Assembly: GCA_014529385.2 (NCBI GenBank)
Contig: CM043945.1
Span: 143,972,741 to 144,036,740, forward strand
Length of the DNA: 64,000 bases
Origin: Adiantum capillus-veneris
Lineage: Eukaryota; Streptophyta; Polypodiopsida; Polypodiales; Pteridaceae
Direction: 5' to 3'
Below, piece by piece: positions 50,799 to 63,300 of the stretch. Made by a program: the position numbers and the translations under genes. Each line of letters begins with the position of its first letter. Positions within the stretch are counted from its first letter, which is position 1. Under the pieces are notes generated by a model. That model was not told the origin of the DNA. It searched no databases and worked only from the letters and a program-made list of their open reading frames with translations.

Positions 50799-52350
50799 TT
50801 GAAGAAATTCAAAGAGGGAGGGAAGAGCATCTCTTTCCTTACCTATGATGGTACCTTTGGTGCTACGGACAAAGTCTTGGCCTTTATCCAGCAATTCGAT
50901 GCGGCGTTTGGAGATGAGGGCTTCACAGAGTCCTCTAAGCTACGCCATGTAGCTATGCACTTTCAAAAGTCCGCCAAGAAATGGTGGTCTAGCCTACGAG
51001 CCAATGGTGAAGCTCCACGAACATGGAAGGCTTTAAGAGCTTCCATTATGAAGCAATTTTTGGCCACCGATGCCAAAGACAAAGTACTCACCGAATGACG
51101 AAGCTTAAAGCTCTCTCCCAATGAATCCATCCACAAATATGTAGACAAGTTTTGGGACCTACAACTCAAAGCCACTGTCTTCAAAAGGTTGGATTTTGGA
51201 GAGCAAAAGCAACAATTTTGTGCGGGCTTAACCAAAGAAATGGCGGAGTATGTCAACTCCCAAAGACCACGTACCATATCGGCGGTAATACACCACACTA
51301 TGGTCGCCTCTCGAATCAATTTCCAAACGGGGGCAAAAAGAAATAATAAGCCCCCGGAAAACAAGGGTTCCAATGAGCCTAAGGGGAAGGACAATGTCCA
51401 AAAGTCTCCTAAGGGCAACTCCAACAAAGCTAAAGAGAAGGGAGTTTACAAAGGTAAGAATAAACTCTCTCCTGAAGAGCTTGAGTGTTATCGTAAAGAT
51501 AACCGGTGTTTCAAGTGCGGCGAACAAGGGCATGCGTACCACGCTTGTCCCCAAAAGAACAACTGCCAAGATCCTCCTAGAGCTTCCTTGGTTGAAATCC
51601 AAGAGGAGGAGACTCACCAAACTCACCACAAAGGATCTCCTCTATGCCATGCTTGGGGAAAGGTAAGAGAACATGATGCTTTTATTCTCTTTGACCCTGG
51701 TTCTACTCACAATTTTATATCTATAGAGTTGGCCACCAAGCTAGGAATACAATCCTACGAGATGGGAGATGTCCTACCCGCAGACAGTGCCTTCAAGGGG
51801 CAAGAAACTTCAGTCACTCCCTTAATTGGGAAATTGAGGCTTCATGTCCAAGGCTATGTGGAAAAAGAGGACTTCTTTATCTCTCCTCTCAAGCATGAGG
51901 ATGTAATCTTAGGGGCACCATGGTTTGACCGCCTGGCTGCCGATGTTAAATTTCCTGAAAGGAGAATCTCCTTTAAGTTCAGGGAAAAAGACATGTATAT
52001 AAATGCTAAGGAAATGGGTAACACCATCCCCATTGTACATACACCAGCTTTCAACAAGTCAATAAAGAGCTCTATTTCCGTGTACATGATTTTTGTTAAA
52101 GACTCTCAAAATGAACCTAATGCTTTAGCAAAAGAAAATAAAAGCAACCAAAAGGAATTAGAGTTATCCAATTTTCTCAAGGGGTTTCAAGATGTTTTTA
52201 TTGACGACATCCCTTGTGAGCTACCGCCTAAATGAGGTAATGATGACCATGCAATTGAATTTCTTCCAGGAAGTTCACCGCCTAATAAACCTCCTTATAG
52301 AGTTTCTCAAGCTCAACAAGAGGAGATTATGCGGCAAGTGCATGAGTTAG
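50799..52350 (+). mobile_element. Second gag, zinc knuckle and protease block
   Basis: Capsid motifs (KLRHVAMHFQKSAKKWWSSL, TWKALRASIMKQF) are followed by a lysine-rich spacer, a full CCHC zinc knuckle (CFKCGEQGHAYHAC), and an aspartic protease core (ILFDPGSTHNFIS, VILGAPWF). This gag is unlike the first one and is the usual partner of the downstream chromovirus-type pol. Confidence 0.8.
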
Positions 52351-52355
52351 TTGAG
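52351..52355. repeat. Target duplication TTGAG (left)
   Basis: TTGAG recurs at 57,334-57,338. Confidence 0.93.
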
Positions 52356-52552
52356 TGTTAACCCTCACGGCTCATGGACACCCCATCACCTACGACGGAC
52401 GTGTATTATGTATTTGGTAGAGTCAGGTACCGGGCTTGTCGGACCAATAGGAAAAGGGTAAGAGTGATCGCCGATGAGAGGCACACTCTAACTGGGACAT
52501 TCAAGGGATTAGTTGGCTAAGCATGGGCGCCCAAGTGTGAATGGGGTGAGCT

Positions 52553-52562
52553 CATATAAAAG
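52553..52562 (+). promoter_or_regulatory. LTR TATA box (CATATAAAAG)
   Basis: It lies about 200 bp into the 5' LTR and is repeated in the 3' LTR at 56,946-56,955. It is followed by a (GT)n(GA)n leader segment. Confidence 0.7.
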
Positions 52563-52657
52563 CCAACTAAACCTAATTTTTACTCATTCTCTCATTTGTG
52601 CAATAGAAGAGTGCTCTTGCTCCATCTCCATCTCCATCTTCTTCTTCTTCACCTCCT

Positions 52658-52709
<52 letters not shown>

Positions 52710-52956
52710 TGTGTGCGATCGAGCATTACGAAGGCACGGCGGCGGCGAGGCGGTTGAGCGCGGCACGACTGCAGCTTCTTCTTCATCGCGGCGAGGAATC
52801 CACCACGAAGGCGAGCGTAGAGCGGTGAGTGACACACCCTTTGCTCTCTTGAGCTTGCTAGTTTAGGCTTGCTGTGTGCTTGGAGCCGTCTGCGGCTCGC
52901 ACACGGTGTATTGGCAAGTCCCTTGCTTCGATAGTGCGGCAAGGAGCGCACATTTT

Positions 52957-52974
52957 TGGCGCCGCTGCCGGGGA
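52957..52974 (+). other. Primer-binding site of nested element
   Basis: TGGCGCCGCTGCCGGGGA four bases after the LTR end. Confidence 0.88.
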
Positions 52975-53084
52975 TATGCCCTACACTAAGCTCGGTTAGC
53001 ACTTTACGCTTTCTTGTGGTGCAATTTCTATCATAGGAAAGGTAGGGAATGAGTGTGTGTAGTTGTGTGGAGATTTCTGTTTTT

Positions 53085-53275
53085 TGCGTTTTCTGTGTTT
53101 TCTACGTTTTCTGGTTTGCACTGCACAGTTAGCATTTTCTGGTTCTGTCAAGTTTCAATTTCTGCATTTTTCTGCATTTTCTGTGTTTTTTCAATTTCCT
53201 GCATTGCTTTGCGTTTTTTCAATTTCTGCAATTTCTGCATTTTCAATTTCTGCGTTTTCAATTTCTGCATTAAAA
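53085..53275. repeat. TTTCTGCATTTT-type minisatellite
   Basis: Degenerate repeats of TTTCTGCATTT/TTTCTGTGTTT, followed by an A-rich stretch to about 53,360. Confidence 0.85.
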
Positions 53276-53888
53276 AAAAAAATAAAAAAATAAAAATAAA
53301 TTTCTCAAAAAAAAGTAATTTTTTTTTTTGGAAAAAAAAAAATCCGAAAAATAAAAACGTGAGCGAGGGGGAGGTTAAATTTTCGAAAAATAAAAACGGA
53401 GGTTATAAAAACGGACGGGTTGGTTTGTATAAAAGATAGATCGGGATCGGGATCATTTCCCCAAGCCCAAGCCCAGGCCCAGGCCTCAGGCCTCAGTCCT
53501 ATGATATATACTAGACTCACTCTTATATATATACCCTACTCCCTCAAGAGGGAATGAGAGCATGTGGGACAAGTCCTCCACTCTCCTCCCTTCTCTTCCC
53601 ACTTGCACCCTTAGACTTTCTAGTTTGGGCCTAGTTCCCTACTGGAAATTGACAGTTTTAGGGATTCCGAGAGCATAGAGTGACCAAACGGAGGGCTGTA
53701 AAGCACGGCACGACCCTCTGACCGAGACGCTCGTTTTGAGCTATCATACGCTCTATTCTATAGCCGGGTCAGAAAAAAAAAGGACCAAAAAGTCAAATTA
53801 AGGAAAGACTTAGGTTGCAAAACACCCAAAAATACTAGGTGAGCAGCCTTCACGGGCACTCACTGACACTTCTAGGGGATTAAGTCAT

Positions 53889-55112
53889 ATGAACCTACGC
53901 TCTGGACGAGTGTTAGAGCACGATCACATTGGTAGTGCCTCTGTTCATACGGACACCCATTACCCATCCACGATAAGCTGTAGACCCTCAGCGGGGACAC
54001 AAGGTAGCACCACCCAAGACCCTAAAATAGCCGCTAGTGATTCCTCCTCTGACTCCGAAATCATGGAAGCATACCCTGCCCAAAACACTGAGAGAGAAGG
54101 CCATGCACCTCCCGAAGCTCCACAGCCTAGTACTAGTATGTTTAGCCGTTTCATGGAAACATTAGGTAGAGCTACTCGCTCGGAACCTGATGCAAATGAA
54201 GCACACGAAGGGGGTGGGGAAGTGGACTCTCCTTTCACATCGCACGTGGACCCCACACCCCCAAAGAGTGTCCATATGGATATCCTACCTGGGATGACTG
54301 AGTCGGACAATGTGGATTGGGTCCACCTAGCAGCAACCATAGACACTTGGGAAAATAGAGGGACGACCTGGGTAACACCTGAGGGGGATGAAATACCTGT
54401 ATCCTTAAATATGCTACAAGCAATGCATATCGCTTCCGACAAGACTCATCCTAATGTAACGAAGAAAACATACAAGTGGGTCCCTAAAGCTTCTTTAGTG
54501 ACCATAGCTAGCGCTAAAAAACAGAAGCCTTGTAAGAAACGTACCACTCGCTCCAAGAAAAGTAAGAAAATGTTGCGATGGATCCCTAAACGACTATTGG
54601 AAGCCCAAGGCTACTATCAAGGAAATGATCAAATCTGGGTGCCAAAACGTAGATTGTGCTCTTACCTATCACCTGACCCAAGTGAGCCTAATCCCGTAGC
54701 TCCAAAACGAATCAATGATCGTGGAAAGAAAAAAATCACAGAATGCTACACACCCACTCCCGAGCTAGTTTGGGTACCAAAGAAAGAACGAATTGTTCCA
54801 CCTAGCTCAGGAAGGGGGGAGTCCCATGAAGCTTCTAGCTCCTCATGTAATACATCCATAGAGGTAAAAGCTTCTACACAGCCTCCATCTATAGTAGTGG
54901 ACCTCCATGAAGCTACAAAAGAATCCACACCTCCCAGTGTTCAAGAATCACCTGATGAACCACTTCAAGTTCGATCCTGGGAGAGTACCTTACCACCCTT
55001 GCAACTTGACGAGGCACCTAGGGTAATAGAAAACTACTGGCAAAAATCCTCACCTATTACCAACTGGAACAATTGGTTTCAAAGGGTGACAAGATCATTT
55101 CAAATGATATGA
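53889..55112 (+). mobile_element. 407-codon frame of the non-autonomous element, WVPK repeats
   Basis: A single open frame starting MNLRSGRVLEHD; an LRSGR start is seen in some plant gypsy gag proteins. No capsid fold, zinc knuckle or enzyme motif is recognised. The distinctive feature is a W-[VI]-P-K motif occurring four times: near residues 197 (YKWVPKAS), 235 (RWIPKRLL), 253 (IWVPKRRL) and 299 (LVWVPKKE). Basic stretches lie between them. The N-terminal third is acidic and polar. The end has WNNWFQRVTRSF. It may be a structural protein that packages the RNA, by analogy with gag-only elements; this is inference. Confidence 0.6.
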
Positions 55113-56748
55113 TCTACCCAAGGAAGGGGGGAGTGTTTGTGGACATCCATCATTCACTTGCTTCCCTCTCAACCTTTCTCCCTAACCTCTTAATCTACGA
55201 TCTTAGGGAATGTACATATAAAGCTTTATACTCACAAAAAAAAAAAAAAGGAGCAAGAGCAATTAGCAAACGAGTATGCACATTAAAAGTCAAAACATTG
55301 ACTCAGACCTACACATGTCACATTTGGTACAGTGAAACAGAAACCTATGCCATAAAACACCTTTGATCCTCATCACTTGAGTGATGGAGGGTACGTAAGA
55401 TTAGTACGATAGGAGTGTTTCTGTTGTAGAGTTGAGAGATTAGCGAAGTTCTCTTTTCCCACTAATGTGCCTCCTGGAGGTATTCCTTTTGTTTCCTAGT
55501 GTGTACAGGAGCGTGTTGCTATTGATAGGATTTGGACCTTCATGGAACCTTTCTCTCGTTCACACTTCAAATCAAGCGCGACCATCAACACAAACATGTG
55601 TTTTATGTCCATTAGCATTGCCCTTATCTTTTGGCATCTATGATTGTCTGCTTTGATTGTGATTGGTAGCATAATATTCAACGCATTGGCTTGGTATCAA
55701 ACATTTAATTCAATGTAATGTTTTGTCATAATCACTTGTCTAGGTTTAAAAATCAAGCACTTCGACTAAGCTAGTTTGACCAAGCTACGTATTAGAAATC
55801 TTCTCTTAATACCATGGGGAATGCCTTCCTAATAAGCAATGGTTACTTAGGTTCTTAATCCGATTTAGGCAGCATTGTATGAAATGTACTAGGGCTTTCT
55901 AGTGGGCTTAACCCTAGTGACCTTTAGCTTAAGTATTATAAAGGGAGTTTACTAATGTGATGAGCCTGGGGAGGGTAACAATGTTATATGACCCCCCAAA
56001 GTTACAAAATTAAAATGCTGAAAATGAACAAACAAAAAATCAAAGTGCCACAATGTAAAATTTTAAGCTGGAAGAGAAATCCCTGCTTAAATTGGTACTT
56101 CACTCACATGTATCGCCTATGGTACTAGAGCCCTAGAGGTTCCCAGTGTGGGCGCTTTTCCTTGAAAAGCAAAAAACCCAAGGCATACAAAATAAGCACA
56201 CACATCAAATTGAATCACTGTGAAAAGACTTTGGGGGGTCAAAGAAAAAGTAATCAGTCAGGCGATGATTTCATGAGAAATTCCTTTTATGGTAGCTTAA
56301 CTACAAGGTCTTCTAGATATAGCCTCTAGTCAGCCCTCGAACATGAATACTTGGCTCTCGCGATTAAACAACTTAATTGACCACTGAAAATTAAGAAGCT
56401 TACCCATGGTATTAATATTCGATCTCTAGTGCCTTTCGACCGTCAAATTAACGACCCCGGACTTGTTTAATTTTTTACCTTTACATCTGTTTATGCATTT
56501 GATTACATTGCGATTTAATGTTCATTGCTAACAAATTGTTTGAAATTCTTTTACCAATCAATTTGTCTACCTAAAACTGCACATGCTTTTTAATCACTTA
56601 TGAAAATGCAATTACTGTGCCAATGTTGTTTGATTTTGTAGTGACTGAAGAAGGCTAAGGACATTCATCTCAAATGCTCTTCCACCTCGACGAACCAGCT
56701 TCAACTCAATAGCTTCCGAGGACGGAATCTACATCAGGAAGGGGGGCA
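55113..56748. other. Interior of non-autonomous element, no gene
   Basis: AT-rich; no domain on either strand. Ends in the purine tract before the 3' LTR. Confidence 0.55.
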
Positions 56749-57050
56749 TGTTAACCCTCACGGCTCACGGACACCCCATCACCTACGACGGACGTGTATT
56801 ATGTATTTGGTAGAGTCAGGTACTGGGCTTGTCGGACCAATAGGAAAAGGGTAAGAGTGATCGCCGATGAGAGGCGCACTCTAACTGGGACATTCAAGGG
56901 ATTAGTTGGCTAAGCATGGGCGCCCAAGTGTGAATGGGGTGAGCTCATATAAAAGCCACCTAAACCTAATTTTTACTCATTCTCTCATTTGTGCAATAGA
57001 AGAGTGCTCTTGCTCCATCTCCATCTCCATCTTCTTCTTCTTCACCTCCT

Positions 57051-57083
<33 letters not shown>

Positions 57084-57338
57084 GAGAGTGTGTGTGCGAT
57101 CGAGCATTACGAAGGCACGGCGGCGGCGAGGCGGTTGAGCGCGGCACGACTGCAGCTTCTTCTTCATCATGGCGAGGAATCCACCACGAAGGCGAGAGTA
57201 GAGCGGTGAGTGACACACCCTTTGCTCTCTTGAGCTTGCTAGTTTAGGCTTGTTGTGTGCTTGGAGCCGTCTGCGGCTCGCACACGGTGTATTGGCAAGT
57301 CCCTTGCTTCGACAGTGCGGCAAGGAGTGCACATTGAG

Positions 57339-58495
57339 AAGGGTATGGTTAGGCCAAGCTCATCTCCATTTTGCTCACCTGTGCTATTAGTGCAAAAGAA
57401 AGACGGCACATATCGTATGTGTGTCGGCTATAAAGCACTAAATAGGATCACTATCAAGAATAGGTTTCCCGTTCCACGGGTAGAAGACCTATTTGATAAG
57501 CTACAGGGATCGACCTACTTCAGTAGGGTTGACCTAAAAAGTGGCTATCATCAAATAAGGATAGTTGATCAAGACATTGTAAAGACCGCATTTCGTACTA
57601 CATTTGGTCTTTACGAATACATTGTCATGCCTTTTGGCTTGACCAATGCACTAGCCACATTCAACCGCTTGATGGAGAAGCTGTTCATGCCTCATCGAAC
57701 CTTCAGTGGAGTGTTCTTTGATGATATTATCATCTACTATAATTCATTGGAGGAACACAAGCAACACCTCCAGGTAATATTTCAAGTTTTAAGAGAGAAT
57801 AAACTTTATGTTAATCGAAAGAAAAGTGAATTTTTCTTGCAAGAGATTCAGTATTTAGGTCACATTATCTCTCAAGATGGCATCCAAATGGATCCATCCA
57901 AGTTAGAGGTAATAAAAGGATGGCCTAAACCAAGGAATATTCATGAACTAAGAAGCTTTATAGGTATGTGCGCATACTATAGACGCTTCATAGAAAAGTT
58001 CTCACAAATTGCGGGACCATTACATGACCTAACAAAGAAAAGCGTTAGGTATACATGGTATGCTAAGGAGAACAATGCTTTTGAAAAGCTTATCTCTCAA
58101 CCTGTGCTTACACTACCGGATCTCTCAAAACCATTTGAGGTCCAATGTGATGCTTGTGGTGATTGCCTTGGAGCTGTTTTGCTCCAAGAAGGGCACGCCA
58201 TAGGCTATGAGAGCCGAAGGCTCGACCCTGTTGAGCAAGCTCTAGGCATATACGAAAAAGAACTCCTTGCAGTTCTACATGACTTAGACTCATGGAAGCA
58301 CTATTTATTGGGGACTCCTTTCATTCTGTGAACGGATCACCAAAGTCTTAAGTACTTCATGACGCAGACCAAGCTCTCCGACAAACAAATGAGGTGGGCA
58401 AATTTCCTTTCGCAATTTCATTTTCATATTGCTCACATTGCTGGCAAGCATAATCAAGTAGCCGATGCACTCTCAAGATGGCCGAGAGTGAATGC
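57339..58495 (+). mobile_element. Reverse transcriptase and RNase H block of gypsy element
   Basis: RT motifs include PFCSPVLLVQKKDGTYRMCV, YFSRVDLKSGYHQIRI, MPFGLTNA and the catalytic FDDIIIY. The connection and RNase H parts (DACGDCLGAVLLQ, YEKELLAVL, HIAGKHNQVADALSR) follow. Sequence order is typical of chromoviruses. Confidence 0.88.
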
Positions 58496-58639
58496 GGTTT
58501 CCATAGCAACTCACAATGATCTATCTTCAATGATAGATGAGTATGCTATTGATCCCGATTTTAGAGATGTGATTTTAGCCCTTACATTAGGGAAGAAAGA
58601 AGAACCATTTACTTTACAAGATGGTTATCTTCTCTATGG

Positions 58640-59981
58640 CAATAGACTATGCGTTACTAACTCCCTGCGTGAGAAAGTAATGTATGAATCTCATGCTCCC
58701 CCGTATGCGGGGCATAGAGGGATTCAGTTTACCTTAAAGGGAATTGAAACATATTTCTATTGGCCTACCATGAAAGTGAACATACAAGAGTATGTTTCCA
58801 AATGTGTGGTATGTCAAAAGACAAAATTTGATAGAGGGAAGCAACCTGGATTGCTTCAACCCTTGCCAATCCCTAATTCACCATGGGAGAGCATATCCAT
58901 GGATTTTATCTTTGGATTGCCTAAGTCTATCCATTGGAATACGGGAATATGGACGATAGTAGACAGGTTCAGTAAACAAGCTCATTTTATACCTATCAAA
59001 AAGACTATCAAAGCCCATCAAATGGCAACCCTCTTCATTTCACAAATTTTCAAATACCATGGCTTGCCAATGTCCATAGTGTCGGATAGAGATCCTAGAA
59101 TGACCAGTAATTTCTGGAAGGGTCTCTTTGAGAATTTAGGGACAAGGCTAAATTTCTCTTCGGCCTATCATCCACAAACGGATGGCCAAAGTGAAATAGC
59201 TAACCTAACAATTCTCGATCTACTAAAATCCTATGTAACGGAAGTAGATCAAAGATCCCAATGGGAGAAGTACTTACCCTTAGTGGAGTATGCTTACAAT
59301 AACACTGTACATACATCCACAGGAAAAGCACCTTTCGAGGTAATTGAGGGAAGATCAAAAAGTCCCTTGCTAATTAAGGTACATGGGAAGATCTTCGCTG
59401 CAGATGAGTATAGCCGAGACCTACAAGAATCTTTCCAAAAGATTAAGTATGCTATCTCTATCTCACAACAAAGGCAAAAGGCTACTGCTGACAAGCACAG
59501 AAGAGCCCAAGCCTTTAAAGAAAACGATTGGGTCTTGTTAAAGTTTCCCAAGGCTCGATTAAGGCACACAACGGGCAAGAATCCTACGGGTCACCAAAAG
59601 TACTATGCTAAACTAGCAAAAAGGTACTATGGTCCCTTTCAGATTCTTAGGCCAATCAATGAGATGGCCTATCAACTCAAGTTGCCCAATCATTGGCTCA
59701 TACACAATGCTTTCCATGTGAGCCTATTAAAGCCTTACAAAGGAGAGCCACCTAAAGAACCAACTATTGAAGACCCACCGGAGATCGAGGACCAAGAAGA
59801 GGTGCTGCAGCCCGAGTCCATTCTCCCACATGAAGACAAGGTACTAAGAGGCGGTAAGACTATCCAACGATATCTTATTAAGTTTAAGAATTATCCTTTT
59901 GAAGATGCTAGATGGATGCAAGGCATACAATTAAAGGATAACCTAAACCTTGTCAATGCTTACAATGCTTCCCAAGAGTAA
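58640..59981 (+). mobile_element. Integrase with chromodomain-like tail
   Basis: The zinc-binding HHCC region (GHRGIQFTLKGI..CVVCQKTK) precedes the integrase core (SISMDFIFGLPKS, VSDRDPRMTSNFW, HPQTDGQSE). A GPF/Y-like segment (YYGPFQILRPI) follows. A terminal block (KVLRGGKTIQRYLIKFKNYP, then EDARWM) resembles a chromodomain, which in this family guides insertion to chromatin. Confidence 0.88.
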
Positions 59982-60337
59982 GCAAATGTACAAAATGTTA
60001 AAAATGAACAAAATTTTTGTATTATAAGACTCTCTTTTTCTTTATTTGTGCACAAAAATGAAGTAGTATGCATGCTTAGATCAAGTTTACGGAGACGACG
60101 TCTCCCAAACACCAAGTAGAGCTTGTCACTATACTATGGAAGATTGATAGGACTAATGTGCAGACATGCTTGCGGTAGCCTCAGGCTCTCAAGCGCCAAA
60201 CGGACTAGTCATCCATTGTGGAATGATGTCGTAGGGTAACATAGGGATCCTCTACCCACTAAGAAAAGGACTCATGAACATGCTTTATCTTCTCTACACC
60301 ATAGTCGAGGACGACTATGATTTCAAGAGAGAGGTAA

Positions 60338-63300
60338 TGTCATAATAATCAATATCTAATTCTCCTAAATGATTTTCTCATATTAAACTGATCATTTAAT
60401 GTGGGGAAGGCCAGGGGAGAAAAAGCTAGAATATTGGTTAAGCTAGCAGACCGGCCACAGTAGGGATCCAAAGGAGGGAAAATAGGGATCCAAAGGGGGG
60501 GCCATCTGCAAAAGAGCCATGTGCAACAATGGGCTAAAAAGACCCTAAGGTTCAGCCCATTAAGACTTCCAAAATGCTAAGGTTCCAAAATTCAAAGGTT
60601 GTGTCCAAAGGTCAACCCTAGGGAAAATTTGATGCTTTGTGTGTGCCCTAAAAGTCTTTGCACATCCCTACATGGGAGGGGGCGATCCCTAAAGGTAGGG
60701 GATGAGAGAGAAAGCCACACACACACACAGGCTCCCTTTACACAAAGGGAATGAGGGACACATGTCAGCTCCCTAGGCCAGATGCCCACAAGGTGTGCCC
60801 AATTTCTATTGGATGACCCTTGAAGTGGAACAATGAAAATTAAGCTAGAGTAAATTTAGTTTAATTAATTTAAAAACATTTAATAAAAGAAACCAATGAG
60901 AATTAAGTCTCCTAAAAGACTATTGGGCAGTCTCCCAAGGGGTCCAATGAGCATTCAGAAGCCCCATGGCTTGCCTGATTCCATTTGGCCAGGAGGCAAA
61001 GGGGTCCAATGAGAGTTTAGTTTAATTATTTAATTACCTAAAGCTCTCACAAAAGGGGAAAGGGGGACACATGTCAGAAGGCTATCACTTATGCTGCTTA
61101 ATTGTAATTGGCTTGACTTGGGGAGGGCCAATGAGGCTTCAAGAAGAGCATTTAGCAAGAGGGCTCGCCCAAGAGAGAGAGGGGGATGATTTTTGCAAGG
61201 TATTATCACAGACACACACACACACTCACACAAGCTCAGGTGTGAAGAAAGAGAAGACTATCTCTTCCCAAGCTTTAATGAAGAACTCATCACCTACTCC
61301 AAGCTTGTGAGATAGAAGCCTACATCAACACTCTCTTGGCATGTGGATGAAAATCCAACCAAGATCCAAGCTTCAATGCATGCTCATCTCCTCTACCAAG
61401 CTAATTACTAAGCTAAGCTATGCTACATATGAGTGATTATGTGAGGAGATGTACATCTTTCTCGTAAGATACTCCTTCTTCCTCTCAATCTACTCTCATA
61501 CCCTGCTAGCTCTCACCATCTTCGAAGGTGTGTGAGGTCTTGGGTCTGAGAACGGGGATAATTCAAGTTGTGTTTGTTAAGTGTTTTGCTTAGTGCATGA
61601 AGTTTCCATCTTCATTGTACTAGCTAGTCTTGAAGGAACACAAAGAATTGTATTGTACACTGTCTCTCTTGATGGGAGAAACCATAATACAAAGCCTTTT
61701 GGAGGGGGGACCGGCTCCATGAAAATCCGGTCCTCAACTGTTGTCAATAGCTTAATTGCTCTCTCTTTTGAAAGTATTGTTGATTCTATCTAACTAGGTG
61801 TTATGCTTTTTGTTGCTCTCTCCACCCAAGCACTCTTGTAATTCTCATTAGGAATCTACTCTAATGAAATGCCCACTATGTTCATGCTAATTTCCGCTAC
61901 ACATAAGTTATTAGGCCATTAAATGTTACAAAGTGAAACTCTATCCTCCACTCTTTCTATTCTACAATCTCTTACTCCATCAACCCAATAAATCATTTGT
62001 AGCACCTCAATAACTTGTAAATACATCATGATCTCTCTCATGGTTATGTTAATGATCATTAAATCATCTTCAAAACACTCAAGTGTCGCAATTCGTGATG
62101 GTTAGCCAACGTCTATCCTCCCCTTAAAAGGTGTGCGAGAAATCAAGTAAGTGTTCTATTCTCAATTTACCATTGGTTTGTTTCTCCACACTTATTCAAT
62201 TGGTCTAAAGAAATTTCTCACTCCAACTCTCTTTTGCTTCATTACATATGCATGTGGCTACCTCTCATGGTGATTTTATTTGTGTCACGGCATTGCATAG
62301 ATGGAGATGAGCTCTCTATGCAAAGTGTGTTAGTTAGATGTAGGTGATTCTCTTGTGTGTTTGAGAGGCAAGTCTTGTGCGCATGATTTTTTGATGAATG
62401 CTTGAGAGAGGAGGAGTTTGGATGTATTATGGGTATTCTTATGGGGAGAAGGTGAATGCTATTCCACAAATTGCATATTTCATTTGATGCACGGCATTGG
62501 GTTGCATAATCGTTGATGGTGTCAAGTGTCCAAAGTGTATATAGAGTAAGGGGGTTTTCAAACTGTGTTGCTTGAGTGGGTGAGTGCAAGAGTTATTTTG
62601 ATTGGTTTCCTTCTCCACTCCCAAAAGAAGGTGGTGCCCCAAGTAGTGTGCGTACCTCTTTACGAGAGGGTAGGCCCATTGGTTTGGGTTTAGAGGCCCC
62701 ATTTCAAAAAGCTCGCCCTCATAAAGTGGTGCCCCCATTGAGGAACATATTTCCAAGTTACCTTCAAATTTTTACTGATGAATAATGGAGTTCCCATCTA
62801 TCCATTTCATTTTGCACAACACATTAGAGTAAATGTTCACATAGATAGAAAAGTCTTTTTCCAGCAACGCATTGTTTTTATGTTTGGTGCAGAAAGACTT
62901 AGAGAAATACTGGCATCACCCAATCCAATTATACTTCCAATCATCAATTATGAAACTTATTTTGATGTTCACGTGTTCATTTTGTTTTAGGGGCAGGAAC
63001 AAGGAGTGGTGAAGGGGTGCTCAAGGGCCATATGAAGAAACGAGGTCTTCAAACCAACAATGAGGAGTAGCACATGAATCACGATCAAAACAATGAACCT
63101 TTTAGGCCTATTGCTCGGCAATCCATTCACATAAGCATTGCAACTAAGTTTAGGTTTCAATATATAATAAGGAGGATATTTGGATCCACTCGCCTCAATG
63201 AAATCAATGCTTCAATTAATCCATTTATTCTACCTATGATAAAGTACGAATTAACAATGGATGTGTACATTTTCATTTTAATGTAATCAGATTTATAGTG

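Larger units (their letters stand above)
52356..57333 (+). mobile_element. Non-autonomous LTR element nested in gypsy
   Basis: The LTRs are 52,356-52,952 (597 bp) and 56,749-57,333 (585 bp). They begin TGTTAACCCTC, end GCACA, and differ at about 2% of sites plus a (GA)n length change. The target duplication TTGAG is perfect. The primer site TGGCGCCGCTGCCGGGGA is at 52,957-52,974, of the kind common in plant Ty3/gypsy elements. A purine tract (AGGAAGGGGGG) precedes the 3' LTR. It has one long frame (53,889-55,112) and no pol. It looks whole for its type and young. Confidence 0.93.
46175..60337 (+). mobile_element. Chromodomain-type Ty3/gypsy element with nested insertion
   Basis: Begins TGTCATAATAATCAATATC and is preceded by AAGTG. 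The same start recurs at 60,338 after a purine tract (AAGAGAGAGGTAA). The parts run in order: two small frames, a gag with zinc knuckle, a second gag with zinc knuckle and protease, then RT, RNase H, integrase and a chromodomain-like tail. The non-autonomous element 52,356-57,333 splits it between protease and RT. Apart from that it has a handful of breaks. The shared left-end sequence differs by about 1.3% between the copies, so it is young. Where its LTR ends is unclear because the second copy runs off the window. Confidence 0.85.
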
